In this document: in pieces, positions 1-7,249 of the stretch | Layout of the letters: every line of letters begins with the position of its first letter | How positions within the stretch are numbered: the first letter of the stretch is position 1 | Assembly: GCA_945883455.1 (NCBI GenBank) | Contig: CAMCXJ010000076.1 | Span: 1-9,712, forward strand | Direction of reading: 5' to 3' | DNA: 9,712 nt | Source: Prosthecobacter debontii | GTDB taxonomy: Bacteria; Verrucomicrobiota; Verrucomicrobiia; Verrucomicrobiales; Akkermansiaceae | Notes under the pieces: generated by a model | What the model saw: the letters and a program-made list of their open reading frames with translations, nothing else | Told to the model about the DNA's origin: nothing | Databases searched by the model: none | Program-made: the position numbers and the translations under genes

Positions 1-1
1 A

Positions 2-1216
2 GACGCGCGGCAGGTAATTTCCCCAAAAGCTAAACTGCCCGACGGTGAGCAAGCCTGCGAAGAAGATGCCGATCTGCAAGGGCATGAGTCCGGTTACGCC
101 GCAGTAGGCGAAGACCAGAGGCATGACGATCAAGCCGGGGATGACGAAGAGCCGCAGCAGCTTGCGGCGGCTGATGATGATGACGGCCAGATACGCCAGC
201 ATGAAGCGACCTACCAAGCCGCCGACTTCCTGGATCTTGGTGGTGTTCGCCGCGATGGATTGCTCCGCCTTTTTACCGGCAACGATGGAGGCTTTCTTGA
301 CGACATCCGCAGGTTTGCCGGCATTCGCTTTGGCAGCGGCGGCCGAGGCGGCCTGCGAAGCGGCCTTCACTTCCGGTAGACCCGGGATGATGCGCGGGAT
401 ATGCTGGATGGCTCCGAATGCGGCACCGTAGGCCATGGCAAACATCGCGGTGGTAATAAGCGTGGTGCGGCGGAGCTCCGGGGTGAATAGCTCGCGGATG
501 CTGGGGCGCTTGAGGGTGCCCGCCGCCTTCTTCTGCGCCCACGCCGGGGACTCGGGCAGGAAGGGTCGGATGAGGATCAGCGGGATGGCGGGAATCACGC
601 CGGACATGAGGGTGTAGCGCCAGGCGGCATGCTCGTCCCCCACCGTGCCTCCCCCGAACATTCCGCTGAGGAAATCGGGAAAATGGATCGCTGGAAAGCT
701 GCCGGAATACTTCACGCAAATGCCGTAGGCCACCGCCACCATCAGGCCGCCGAGGGATGAGAACGCCTGCGTGTAGCCGAGCACTTTCTCCCGCTGTTTC
801 GGATCCGGGAACAGCTCGGCAAGCCATGCCACCGCCGCGACGAACTCGACGCACACGCCGATGAAAACCAGGCAGCGGAAGAACAACAGCATTTCCACAC
901 TCGTTGAGTATCCGGCCGCGAAGGCCGAAAAAGCATAAAGCAGAATGCTCCACGTCAGCACCCGGCGACGCCCGAGGCGATCTGTTAGATACCCGCCCAG
1001 CAGGCCGAAGATGCCGCCCGCGATGGCCGGGATGAAAAACAGTTTCCCGATCCAACTGTTGAACTCCGGCGAGCCAGGCGCCGCGCCGATGAGTTCCTGC
1101 AGGGCGGGCCCGACGATCAGCGGCAGCATTAGCAGCTCATAGATGTCGAAGGCAAAACCCAAGGCGGCGATGGTGCAGATCAGCCATTGGGTACGGGTGA
1201 GTTTGAGGGCGGACAT
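2..1216 (-). CDS. MFS transporter, PESP-motif symporter type (3' end off window)
   Basis: Inner-membrane major facilitator carrier, probably a proton-coupled importer of a sugar or organic acid. The reading frame runs without a stop from ATG at 1216 to the left window edge, giving 405 residues and part of the second half. Visible marks: TM1 about 11-39, TM2 about 56-79, then loop motif A GGYLTDRLGRRR at 74-85, TM3-TM6 to about 220, and the motif PESPAW at 221-226 at the end of TM6, typical of sugar-porter and metabolite:H+ symporter branches. TM7 is about 252-278, followed by an Ala/Lys-rich stretch at 281-330 that should lie in the periplasm, then TM8-TM10. It begins 83 bp after the small gene upstream and could share its transcript. 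No Shine-Dalgarno is visible; the leader just before ATG is pyrimidine-rich. The substrate cannot be told from the sequence. Family is secure, the subfamily is inferred. Confidence 0.93.
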   Translation of the reverse strand, partial: MSALKLTRTQWLICTIAALGFAFDIYELLMLPLIVGPALQELIGAAPGSPEFNSWIGKLFFIPAIAGGIFGLLGGYLTDRLGRRRVLTWSILLYAFSAFAAGYSTSVEMLLFFRCLVFIGVCVEFVAAVAWLAELFPDPKQREKVLGYTQAFSSLGGLMVAVAYGICVKYSGSFPAIHFPDFLSGMFGGGTVGDEHAAWRYTLMSGVIPAIPLILIRPFLPESPAWAQKKAAGTLKRPSIRELFTPELRRTTLITTAMFAMAYGAAFGAIQHIPRIIPGLPEVKAASQAASAAAAKANAGKPADVVKKASIVAGKKAEQSIAANTTKIQEVGGLVGRFMLAYLAVIIISRRKLLRLFVIPGLIVMPLVFAYCGVTGLMPLQIGIFFAGLLTVGQFSFWGNYLPRV

Positions 1217-1299
1217 GAGTAAGAATGGTTGTTGTGTTGTTTAAATCATCGTGCCGCATCGCGGACAAGTGCGATACCGTGATCCACTGTCGGTCTCTA

Positions 1300-1476
1300 T
1301 CAGGGTGCGGGGCGTTTCAGTGACATCATGCCGCGGTCGCCCGCGCTTTGATAGGTGGCTGTGAATGCTTCACGGGTGAGCTTGCCTTTGACCTGATAGG
1401 TTCCGAGGCCTCCGGGAAGTTTCATTTCGCCGGAAAGCACCAGCGAGAGAGCGACGGCGATGAGGTGGGATTTCAT
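1300..1476 (-). CDS. Small exported protein, 58 aa, possibly internally deleted
   Basis: A 58-residue reading frame starting ATG at 1476 and ending TGA at 1300. Residues 1-15 (MKSHLIAVALSLVLS) look like the positively charged start and hydrophobic core of a signal peptide. The rest, from GEMKLPGG to the C-terminal MMSLKRP, reads like two or three strands of a small beta-sheet domain of the kind that closes with 'tFtaTY..agdrG.msLkR'. There is no signal-peptidase site or linker between the hydrophobic core and the beta part, so the gene may have lost its middle. It starts 22 bp after the beta-propeller gene, which suggests co-transcription, and no Shine-Dalgarno is present. A longer in-frame start exists inside the upstream gene but would destroy the signal peptide. 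I do not recognise a named family. Whether it is functional is uncertain. Confidence 0.5.
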   Translation of the reverse strand: MKSHLIAVALSLVLSGEMKLPGGLGTYQVKGKLTREAFTATYQSAGDRGMMSLKRPAP

Positions 1477-1498
1477 AAAGCTGGCATGGTGGGATAAA

Positions 1499-2737
1499 TC
1501 ACTCGCCGGTGATTTTCCAAAGATGATTCTCGGTGCGCAGATAAAGGGCGCCATCGAGGAGGACGGGTGAGGCCAGCGTGCGTTCGGCAAGGTCGGTTTC
1601 GAATTGGATCTTCGCGGCGGCGGGAAAGATTTTTACGACGTAGCAAACTCCGTCTTCGGTCACGGCGTAGAGGGTGTCGCCTGTGAGAATCGGCGAGGCA
1701 GAGAAATTTCCGGGGAGCTTTTCGTTCCAGGTCGGCTCGCCGGATTTCGCGTCGAGACTGGTGAGCGTGCCGGTGTCGTCGAGCGCGAGGATCTGTCCGC
1801 CGGTGGCGATCATGGACGGAGTTTTCGGCATCCGGCGCGTCACTTCCCATGCGATGTGGGTTTTCGTGACATCGCCGGTGGCCTTGCCGAGGCGGATGGC
1901 GATAAGCTTGGGAACGTTGTAACCAGTGGCGACGTAGGCCATGCCCTCGGCGACGATGGGACGGGGCACCACGGAATAGCCCTCGCCGTAAGTGGCTTTC
2001 CAAAGCAGGCGGCCGTCCTCGGGCGCGTAGGCTCCGATCATGCCGCTGGCCGCGCTTAGGATTTCGGTGCGGCCATCTGTCTCGACCACAAGCGGGGTGC
2101 TAAAGGAGAACTTGCTGCGCACTTCCTGACCGCGCGGGGTGCGCCATGCGATGGTGCCGTCCTCCCGGTTAAAAGCGACGATGGTGGGATCGATCTCGGC
2201 GTCCGCGTTCACTACGAGCAGATCGCCGACGATGACAGGTGAGCCGCCGTTGCCGTGCATCGGTTTGTAGGAAACCTGATTTTTCCAGATGACCTCGCCA
2301 TCATCGAGGCGCAATGCGGCGGTGCCCATGTGGCCGAAGTGGACATAAACCACACCGTCCGCAATCACCGGAGTGGAGGAAGCTAAACTGTTCTTGCCGT
2401 GCATGGCGACCGTTTCCTCGGCGGTGGGCTTGAAAAGATCGATGCTCCAGAGTTTTTTGCCGGTGGCGACGTCGAGGGCGAAAGCGGTTAGATGAGCGGT
2501 GTCGCCATCCTTGCGTGAGCCAGTGAGGATAATTTTTCCATCGGCGATTACGGGCGACGACCAGCCTTGGGAAGTAAGCGGGACTTTCCAGGCGATCCCA
2601 GCATCCTTGCTCCATTTGAGAGGACCGGGGCTGCTTGCGATGCCTTGGCCGGTCGGCCCGCGGAATTGCGGCCAAGCCTCGGCGGCCATCGCGGCGCTTG
2701 CCAGGAGGCAGGAGAGAAAGAGGCAACGGGATATCAT
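1499..2737 (-). CDS. Exported PQQ-like beta-propeller repeat protein
   Basis: A 412-residue secreted protein built of outer-membrane BamB/PQQ-like propeller repeats. The chosen start (ATG at 2737) gives a good Sec signal peptide: M-I-S-R, a hydrophobic stretch to about 17, and likely cleavage after AMA at 16-18. The mature part opens with AWPQFRGPTGQG at 21-32, the signature opening of this family in planctomycetes and verrucomicrobia. Blade endings of the type 'ALD..tG..lW' recur: ALDVATGKKLW near 87-97, LDDGEVIW near 144-151, FNREDGTIAW near 189-198, APEDGRLLW near 238-246 and LDAKSGEPTW near 328-337. A longer frame reaches back to 2845 but adds 36 residues ahead of the signal peptide, so that start is rejected. 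These proteins usually act as scaffolds or sugar/quinone-linked accessory proteins; no dehydrogenase catalytic residues stand out, so enzymatic activity is not claimed. Confidence 0.92.
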   Translation of the reverse strand: MISRCLFLSCLLASAAMAAEAWPQFRGPTGQGIASSPGPLKWSKDAGIAWKVPLTSQGWSSPVIADGKIILTGSRKDGDTAHLTAFALDVATGKKLWSIDLFKPTAEETVAMHGKNSLASSTPVIADGVVYVHFGHMGTAALRLDDGEVIWKNQVSYKPMHGNGGSPVIVGDLLVVNADAEIDPTIVAFNREDGTIAWRTPRGQEVRSKFSFSTPLVVETDGRTEILSAASGMIGAYAPEDGRLLWKATYGEGYSVVPRPIVAEGMAYVATGYNVPKLIAIRLGKATGDVTKTHIAWEVTRRMPKTPSMIATGGQILALDDTGTLTSLDAKSGEPTWNEKLPGNFSASPILTGDTLYAVTEDGVCYVVKIFPAAAKIQFETDLAERTLASPVLLDGALYLRTENHLWKITGE

Positions 2738-2744
2738 TATGGGA

Positions 2745-2772
2745 ATCGTAGGGCGCGGGATACCCAAGTCAA
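2745..2772 (-). promoter_or_regulatory. Putative sigma-70 promoter of the beta-propeller gene, near-leaderless
   Basis: On the minus strand TTGACT (2772-2767) is followed after 16 bp by TACGAT (2750-2745), matching the -35 and -10 consensus at 5/6 and 4/6 positions. Only 7 nt separate the -10 box from ATG at 2737, so transcription would start at or within a few bases of the start codon. That fits the absence of any Shine-Dalgarno. It is a match by eye only, in a promoter class not verified for this organism. Confidence 0.35.
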
Positions 2773-2850
2773 TCGTCGGGAGAGAAGTCACCGGGCAGAG
2801 TTCTACACTAGGGCGAAGCTCGGGTAAATTGTAGAAGAGAACCACGGATC

Positions 2851-2910
2851 CGACTTCGCCGAGGTTTCCTCCTTCGCTAAAGCTACGGCGGACAAGACGA
2901 CGGACAGGTG
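2851..2910. repeat. 60-bp segment inserted in the left arm of the inverted repeat
   Basis: A 60-bp block that interrupts the left arm between GGATC and AACGC while the right arm is continuous. It carries its own weak symmetry: TTCGCCG at 2855-2861 against CGGCGGA at 2887-2893 with one mismatch, and a small GAGG-TTT-CCTC hairpin at 2861-2871. The segment CTTCGCTAAAGCTACGG resembles a dispersed non-coding repeat that I recall from PVC and other environmental genomes, but I cannot verify that here. Confidence 0.5.
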
Positions 2911-3015
2911 AACGCAGATGGACGGGGAATCATCCGTTTATAAAAGGCGAATTTCAGATGCCTAGGGGGCGCTGGCAGGGCATTGAAGCTTTTTCGACCC
3001 TGATTTCCCATTCTT

Positions 3016-3044
3016 ATCCGTGTACATCCGCGTTGATCCGTGGT
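3016..3044. repeat. Three 10-bp-spaced ATCCG repeats
   Basis: ATCCG occurs at 3016-3020, 3026-3030 and 3036-3040, exactly 10 bp apart, each followed by a variant of TG/CGTGT. The units read ATCCGTGTAC, ATCCGCGTTG and ATCCGTGGTT. The period matches one DNA helical turn. This kind of 'atccgtgttcatccgtgg' string is a familiar intergenic repeat in several environmental phyla; its role is unknown. Confidence 0.7.
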
Positions 3045-3123
3045 TCAAACTCTTTCCTCTCCCTAGATCAGGCTCCTCGTGGCACCGGGTCTGTGAGAAT
3101 CTGCCGGTGATCGCGTTTTCAAA

Positions 3124-3540
3124 TCAGCGCTCCGGACGCAGGAGAGGTATGACCTTTCGGCGGGATTTCCGATAAACCACGAAGTCAGAATCCAAGGTCA
3201 TGACCTTGGAATGTTCATGAATCTCCGCCATCCTGACCAGACAGGCATCGGCCAGTGACATCGGAATATTGCGGTAGGTTTTCATCAGCTGATGAATCGC
3301 GCCGATCTCTGTCACCAGCGAAAAATCAGGCACTACCAGCCCGCGGCTGATCAGGCAGAGCAGGCCGTCCGGATCGATACCGCCGCGCCGCAGCAGGAAG
3401 AGAGCCTCGGCAATGACCGCCTCACAGGTCAGCAAGGGGCGAACGAGCTGTTTGAAGGCATCTTTCGCCCACATGTGATCCCGGTCGCTGCGATCCAGAT
3501 ACGCCACCAAAGGGCCGGTATCGATGAGGATTTCGTTCAC
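3124..3540 (-). CDS. vapC: PIN-domain ribonuclease toxin VapC
   Basis: Toxin of a type II VapBC module: a Mg2+-dependent endoribonuclease that blocks translation by cutting specific RNA, held inactive by its antitoxin. The 138 residues form one full PIN domain. The acidic active-site residues are in the expected order: D7 in LIDTGPLVAYLD, E45 in VIAEALFL, D98 in SLADACLV, and D117/D119 in MTLDSDF. All are present, so it looks intact. The start is GTG at 3540, overlapping the vapB stop in a GTGA 4-bp overlap, which implies translational coupling. An SD-like GAAGGA lies 8 nt before this GTG, inside the end of vapB, the only clear one in the window. Its RNA target cannot be predicted. Confidence 0.93.
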   Translation of the reverse strand: MNEILIDTGPLVAYLDRSDRDHMWAKDAFKQLVRPLLTCEAVIAEALFLLRRGGIDPDGLLCLISRGLVVPDFSLVTEIGAIHQLMKTYRNIPMSLADACLVRMAEIHEHSKVMTLDSDFVVYRKSRRKVIPLLRPER

Positions 3541-3779
3541 GATCCGAATCCTTCGAGATGTCTTGGATTGGAAGCAAGATCACCCAGCCCGCTGCATCCT
3601 TTTCCGCACAGATCCGCGCTTCGCTCGAATAGACTTGGTGGGGCTTTGCGGGCGACGGCCTTGAGCTTTTCCTCCAAGGCTTCGCGAAGCAAGGCCGAGC
3701 GACTGGTCCGTTTGGCGCGGGCGACCGCATCCATCCGGGCAATCAGCTCGTCGGGAACCTTGAGTGAGATCGTTGTCAT
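3537..3779 (-). CDS. vapB: Ribbon-helix-helix antitoxin VapB
   Basis: An 80-residue antitoxin that dimerises through its N-terminus to bind DNA and uses its C-terminus to block the VapC active site. The N-terminal MTTISLKVPDELIARMDAVA at 1-20 is a classic ribbon-helix-helix strand plus first helix, followed by RTSRSALLREALEEKLK at 24-40 as the second helix (CopG/Arc type). The C-terminal part, residues 45-80, is Gly/Ser-rich with FERSADLCGKG and is likely disordered until toxin binds. It lies directly upstream of and overlaps vapC, and follows the permease gene by 60 bp. A palindrome centred about 24 bp upstream of the start codon is probably its operator, so the pair should repress itself. 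Confidence 0.93.
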   Translation of the reverse strand: MTTISLKVPDELIARMDAVARAKRTSRSALLREALEEKLKAVARKAPPSLFERSADLCGKGCSGLGDLASNPRHLEGFGS

Positions 3780-3787
3780 GCTCGGAA

Positions 3788-3818
3788 GGTATTACCGAAT
3801 CTGCAGATTGGCAATACC
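3788..3818. promoter_or_regulatory. Palindromic operator of vapBC
   Basis: An imperfect inverted repeat with half-sites GGTATTACCGAATCTG (3788-3803) and CAGATTGGCAATACC (3804-3818); the arms match apart from one A/G difference and one extra base, with centre CTGCAG. It ends 9 bp upstream of the vapB ATG. A -10-like TAATAC (minus strand 3794-3789) lies inside the left half, so binding of the VapBC complex would cover the promoter. Operators of this shape and place are the rule for RHH antitoxins; the actual binding is inferred. Confidence 0.6.
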
Positions 3819-3839
3819 GAAGGTTCCGCTGGCCTAGCC

Positions 3840-6800
3840 TTATTGCGCCCGCAAAAGAGCCGACTTCCGGTAAGCGATCCAGGCGCACGCCGAGGCGGTG
3901 AGGAGGAATAGGATGGCGAGGGCGGTGATCCAAGAAAGAGTGGTGAGCAGGCCGGTTTTCGGGAGGGCGGGGAGGATGGAAATGAGGGCGGCAAGGAGTC
4001 CGATGCCGATGGCCCAGAGGATGAATTGGCGGGTCTCGCGGATGATGAGGGAGCGGATGATTTTGCGGGAAATGCCGATCTGATGGAGCTGGGTGAACTC
4101 ATGTTGGCGTTCAGCTAGGTTGCGGGCGGTGACGATGCCGAGGCCGGCGGCTCCGAGGATCACCCCGAGGCCTCCCAGCACGTTGAAGATGGAGATGTAG
4201 GTGTTTTCCACACTGTTGAAAGCAGCGAGGCGGTCGGTGGTGGTGGTGACGGTGGCGCCGAGGTCGGTTAGGGAACTTTGGAGAATGGCTCTCGTTTCTG
4301 TTAGATCGCTGGAGGTTTCGGCGAGGAAAAGCTGATAGCCGCCAGTGGAGGGAAAGCGTTCGAGGTAGCGTTGTTCATCGACGATGAAGCTGCCTTGGAA
4401 AACGGAACCGGTGAGAGTGCCGGCGATTTCAAGCGGGAAGGTGTTGCCCTGTTCATCGGTGTAGTCAATGCGGTCGCCGGGCTTTTTTTTGAGCACCCAC
4501 ATCAGGGTGGTTTCATCGATGAAGGCGCGGAGGGCGTCGCCTTCGCGCAGGGATTTCCAAGTCGGCTCGATGCCGGGGGCGGTGGATTTGATGGTGAAGG
4601 AACCGCGTTCTTCGAGGGCGGCGGTGTCGGTGGCGAGAAGGCGGGGACGGGTGACGGAGTTGAGGTTGAAGCAGGAGGCGTCGTCGCCTGCACCGATGCG
4701 GAAGGGGAGGATATCGCCGAGTTTTCCGCGTTGGTCGCCGAGGTTGAGGATGTCGGCGGTGGAGTCCGAGGCGGAGCTGCGGTGGACCGGGGAGGTGGTT
4801 TCGATCCAGAACGCGAAGCCTCCCGAGCGGGCGGAGCGTTTCTGCCAATCGCCGCCGCCGTGCTTCTGGAAAGCGGTGACGGAAACGACGAGGAAAAGCC
4901 CGGCGGCGAGGCTGCCGACGACGACCAGCGAACGGGCTGGGCGGCGGGCGATGTTGAGCCGAGCGAGGTGGGGGATGGTTAGAGGCGGAGCGAGACGCTC
5001 CTTAGACGGACTGGAGCGAGATGTTCCAGCCACGCGGAAGAGCGCGAGGCCGGCGATGAGGAAGGAAAATCCAGCGAGAACAAACGCGCCTTGGGCACCG
5101 ATCATTTTCGATCCCAAAAGGGCGGCGACACCGCTGACGGCCGCTGCGGGCGCGATCCAGCGGGCGCGGGATTTCCCGCTGCGGAGGATTTCCTCGCTAC
5201 CGGATTCGAGGCGTAGGCTGGCGGAGCGTTTCGCCTGGCGGCGGGTGACGAACCAGATCGTGGTCATCATCAGGAAAACGAAGCCGATGATGCCGCCTAC
5301 TATGGATGCCGTAGCAGCGTGGAAGCGGAACATGCGGTCATCGCCCCGGTTACAGATGGATTCGAGAAAAAGCAGCAAGCCACGGGTGTAGGCAAAGGCG
5401 AGCAGTGCTCCGAGTGTGCCGCCGAGCGTGACGACGACGAGGCCTTCCATTAGCCGCCAGCGGAGGATTTTTTTCGCGGAAATGCCGAGGGCGGCGAGGA
5501 GGCCGGACTCGTGGTTGCGCTGCTCGACATTGAAGCGGAACAACATGGCTGTTAGAGCGACGGCGGCGAGGATCAGGAAAAACGACATGCTCAGGAACAG
5601 GCTGGCGATATCGACGGGAGAAGAAGCGGCGCTTTGGCTTTCGGTGGCGATGTCGCGGACAAGCAATCCGGCGTCGGCGGGGGTGAGGGTTTCCAGGATT
5701 TTTCTTTCCAGCTCGGGAACAGGAATGTCCCCGCTCCTTATTCTGAGCGAGGTGGCGTTGCCCCAGCGGTTGCTCCACATGGCGCGGGCGGCGTCGTGGG
5801 AGATGAATGCCTTGGGCGTGCCGCGGTGGTCGTCCCAGTAGGTTTCGTCTTTCTCGCGGATGCGGGCGAGATCGAGCGGCAGGCCGGAAGTCCAGTCGGC
5901 GGAATTGTCCGCTTCGGCGATGCCGGGGAAATCAGGCATCCAGAGTTTGTCGGCGGCGGCTCCTTCCAGCGGGACGATGCTGTGGACGCGGAAATCGGAG
6001 GATTTCTCAACGAGCTGATTGCCGTATCCGAGGGTGAAATAACGGAGTGTGACGGCGTCGCCGGGCTTGGCAGCGAGGTCTTCGGCTTCCCAGGAATTGA
6101 GGACGATCTGGTCGGGCGCGAGATCGTCGGGGATAAAGGATACGGCGGCGGGATCGATGCCGGTGACCATCGAGTAGGGTGTTTCCTTGCCGTTGGCTGC
6201 GATGGTGTTAGAGAGGTAGGTGAGAACGGGGCGGGATGACGGTAGGAGGGCGCGGAGTTTTTCCTCGATGAGAGTAGGGAGAAAAATGCGGTCGGTGCGG
6301 ATCTCGGTAGAACTAGAGAGCGGGACATCTAACAGGGAGAGTCCGTAATCAGCGAGTTGGGCGGATTTGCGGATGCGGGCGGTGGCTTCATCGGTGCTGA
6401 GGGTTTCGCGAAACAGTAGGAGGTTGGCGCTGTCCGTGCGCTCGATGGCGGCGGCGAGAGCTTCGATTGGGAGAAAAATAGCCGGTGCGGGGAGTTGGGT
6501 GGCTTGGAGATTGAAGCGTCCCAAGGCGTCGTCCTCGCGGATTTCGGCGACGGTGCCGCGGATGGTGATCAGTTCCTCGGGCTCGCCGGAAAGCGGGGCG
6601 TCGCGCGAAGCGAGGCCGGGTTTGCCGAGACGGATGACGAGGGTATCGCCCGTTTTGAGATCGAGGGTGCGGGCGAGCTCGCGGTTGATCGCCCAGGCGC
6701 GTTCGCCGAGGGCGGGCGGGGCGGTGTTTCCGGGAGCGAATTTCCAAAACTCCGGAGTGACACCGAACAGGTTGACCTGGCCGGTCGAGCGGCCAGATGG

Positions 6801-7073
6801 CGTATCGACCTGGCTGCGGAGCTGGAGGACAGGCGCAGTGCCGGGGAGGTCATTTGCAAGGCTGGCACGGAAAAAATTCTCGCCACCGGCGAGGACGAGC
6901 GTGGTGCTTCCGGTGCGCTGTTCGGCGATCTGGCGGAGGGTGGATTTCACCGAATCGCCAGCGAAAAGCGCACCTAACAGAACCATCGCGCCGAGCGCGG
7001 AACCTAACAGAACGCCGAGGTAAGCGCTGCGGTAATGGCGGAGGCCGCGGAGGATGAAGGCGGAAGATGTCAT
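3840..7073 (-). CDS. FtsX/MacB-type ABC transporter permease, ten TM
   Basis: Large 1077-residue inner-membrane permease of the FtsX family, which works with a LolD/MacB-type ATPase in lipoprotein release, efflux or signalling rather than in nutrient uptake. TM1 is at about 18-38, followed by a periplasmic MacB-like domain of about 450 residues (39-488). FtsX domain 1 has TMs near 489-512, 543-567 and 589-609, with the cytoplasmic 'GLLAALGISAKKILRWRLME' coupling helix at 524-543. Two extra TMs follow at 638-656 and 662-681, then a TM at 714-734, a second periplasmic domain (735-958), and FtsX domain 2 with TMs near 959-982, 1016-1034 and 1043-1067; its coupling segment is FTQLHQIGISRKIIRSLIIRE. 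Both halves lie in one chain, so a homodimer is not needed. Its ATG overlaps the stop of a relic antitoxin frame (ATGA). The likely ATPase partner is 886 bp upstream. The substrate is unknown. Confidence 0.95.
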   Translation of the reverse strand: MTSSAFILRGLRHYRSAYLGVLLGSALGAMVLLGALFAGDSVKSTLRQIAEQRTGSTTLVLAGGENFFRASLANDLPGTAPVLQLRSQVDTPSGRSTGQVNLFGVTPEFWKFAPGNTAPPALGERAWAINRELARTLDLKTGDTLVIRLGKPGLASRDAPLSGEPEELITIRGTVAEIREDDALGRFNLQATQLPAPAIFLPIEALAAAIERTDSANLLLFRETLSTDEATARIRKSAQLADYGLSLLDVPLSSSTEIRTDRIFLPTLIEEKLRALLPSSRPVLTYLSNTIAANGKETPYSMVTGIDPAAVSFIPDDLAPDQIVLNSWEAEDLAAKPGDAVTLRYFTLGYGNQLVEKSSDFRVHSIVPLEGAAADKLWMPDFPGIAEADNSADWTSGLPLDLARIREKDETYWDDHRGTPKAFISHDAARAMWSNRWGNATSLRIRSGDIPVPELERKILETLTPADAGLLVRDIATESQSAASSPVDIASLFLSMSFFLILAAVALTAMLFRFNVEQRNHESGLLAALGISAKKILRWRLMEGLVVVTLGGTLGALLAFAYTRGLLLFLESICNRGDDRMFRFHAATASIVGGIIGFVFLMMTTIWFVTRRQAKRSASLRLESGSEEILRSGKSRARWIAPAAAVSGVAALLGSKMIGAQGAFVLAGFSFLIAGLALFRVAGTSRSSPSKERLAPPLTIPHLARLNIARRPARSLVVVGSLAAGLFLVVSVTAFQKHGGGDWQKRSARSGGFAFWIETTSPVHRSSASDSTADILNLGDQRGKLGDILPFRIGAGDDASCFNLNSVTRPRLLATDTAALEERGSFTIKSTAPGIEPTWKSLREGDALRAFIDETTLMWVLKKKPGDRIDYTDEQGNTFPLEIAGTLTGSVFQGSFIVDEQRYLERFPSTGGYQLFLAETSSDLTETRAILQSSLTDLGATVTTTTDRLAAFNSVENTYISIFNVLGGLGVILGAAGLGIVTARNLAERQHEFTQLHQIGISRKIIRSLIIRETRQFILWAIGIGLLAALISILPALPKTGLLTTLSWITALAILFLLTASACAWIAYRKSALLRAQ

Positions 7074-7243
7074 GAAGAAGTGCCGAGTGATCGGTGATCG
7101 GTGATCAGGGATTGAAGACGATCGGCTTGGCGCAATGGGTTGGCTGCGGCTAGACCCAGATCTTTCAGCTTCCGGCCTTCTCCAGCGTTGAGGATCTTGA
7201 TTTGCCGCATCAAAGGGTCGGGAAGATCCAAGGTGCTTTTCAT
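7070..7243 (-). pseudogene. Truncated VapB-like antitoxin, coupled to the permease start
   Basis: A 57-residue frame from ATG at 7243 to TGA at 7070. Residues 1-28, beginning MKSTLDLPDPLMRQIKI and ending GRKLKD, match the N-terminal ribbon-helix-helix of a common antitoxin type ('MktTLDlPDdLmr.vKi.A..egrkLKD'). After residue 28 the second helix and the toxin-binding tail are missing; the sequence goes straight to LGLAAANPLRQADR and ends in SLITDHRSL, which is only the translation of a 7-bp tandem repeat. No toxin gene follows. Its stop overlaps the permease ATG as ATGA, so ribosomes finishing here could start the permease. It may survive as a leader reading frame rather than as a working antitoxin. 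A short functional DNA-binding peptide is the alternative. Confidence 0.55.
7088..7108. repeat. 7-bp tandem repeat, three units, upstream of the permease
   Basis: Three 7-bp units TGATCGG, TGATCGG, TGATCAG in tandem, preceded by GAG. They lie 14 nt upstream of the permease ATG, inside the end of the relic antitoxin frame. The first ten bases GAGTGATCGG are identical to the start of the repeat in front of the ATPase gene. Confidence 0.8.
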
Positions 7244-7249
7244 GGTGAC

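Larger units (their letters stand above)
2839..3046. repeat. Large imperfect inverted repeat with a nested 60-bp insert
   Basis: This occupies most of the 386-bp gene-free stretch between the beta-propeller gene and vapC. The outermost arms are a perfect 12-bp match: GAACCACGGATC at 2839-2850 against GATCCGTGGTTC at 3035-3046. The arms continue inward: AACGCAGATG (2911-2920) pairs 9/10 with CATCCGCGTT (3025-3034), and GGGGAATCA (2924-2932) pairs 8/9 with TGATTTCCC (3001-3009). In the right arm the first two blocks are contiguous; in the left arm they are split by exactly 60 bp at 2851-2910. The central loop is about 68 nt and contains the palindrome TTTATAAA near 2937-2944. No target-site duplication is seen at the outer ends, and no open frame of note lies inside. 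The remaining flanks, 2773-2838 and 3047-3123, show nothing I can name. Confidence 0.75.

Noticed and set aside
273..1055. 260-codon minus-strand frame overlapping the MFS gene
   Set aside because: It is rich in Arg, His and Pro and is an out-of-frame shadow; the MFS frame over the same bases has clear membrane segments and motifs.
1266..1283. ATCGC/GCGAT hairpin as terminator or operator upstream of the MFS gene
   Set aside because: Only five base pairs, no T-tract and no partner symmetry; could arise by chance.
2301..2726. 141-codon minus-strand frame
   Set aside because: Out-of-frame shadow of the beta-propeller gene with Arg/His-rich composition.
3083..3109. CACCGG/CCGGTG hairpin as terminator after vapC
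   Set aside because: Six-bp stem with a 15-nt loop and no T-tract on the minus strand, where the transcript runs; too weak to call.
4371..4982. 203-codon plus-strand open frame rich in Gly, Glu and Asp
   Set aside because: It lies wholly antisense to the permease gene, has biased low-complexity composition typical of the opposite strand of a GC-rich gene, and has no domain or start signal.
5634..6239. 201-codon plus-strand open frame
   Set aside because: Antisense to the permease, with the same Gly/Val/Asp-rich shadow composition; no recognisable motif.
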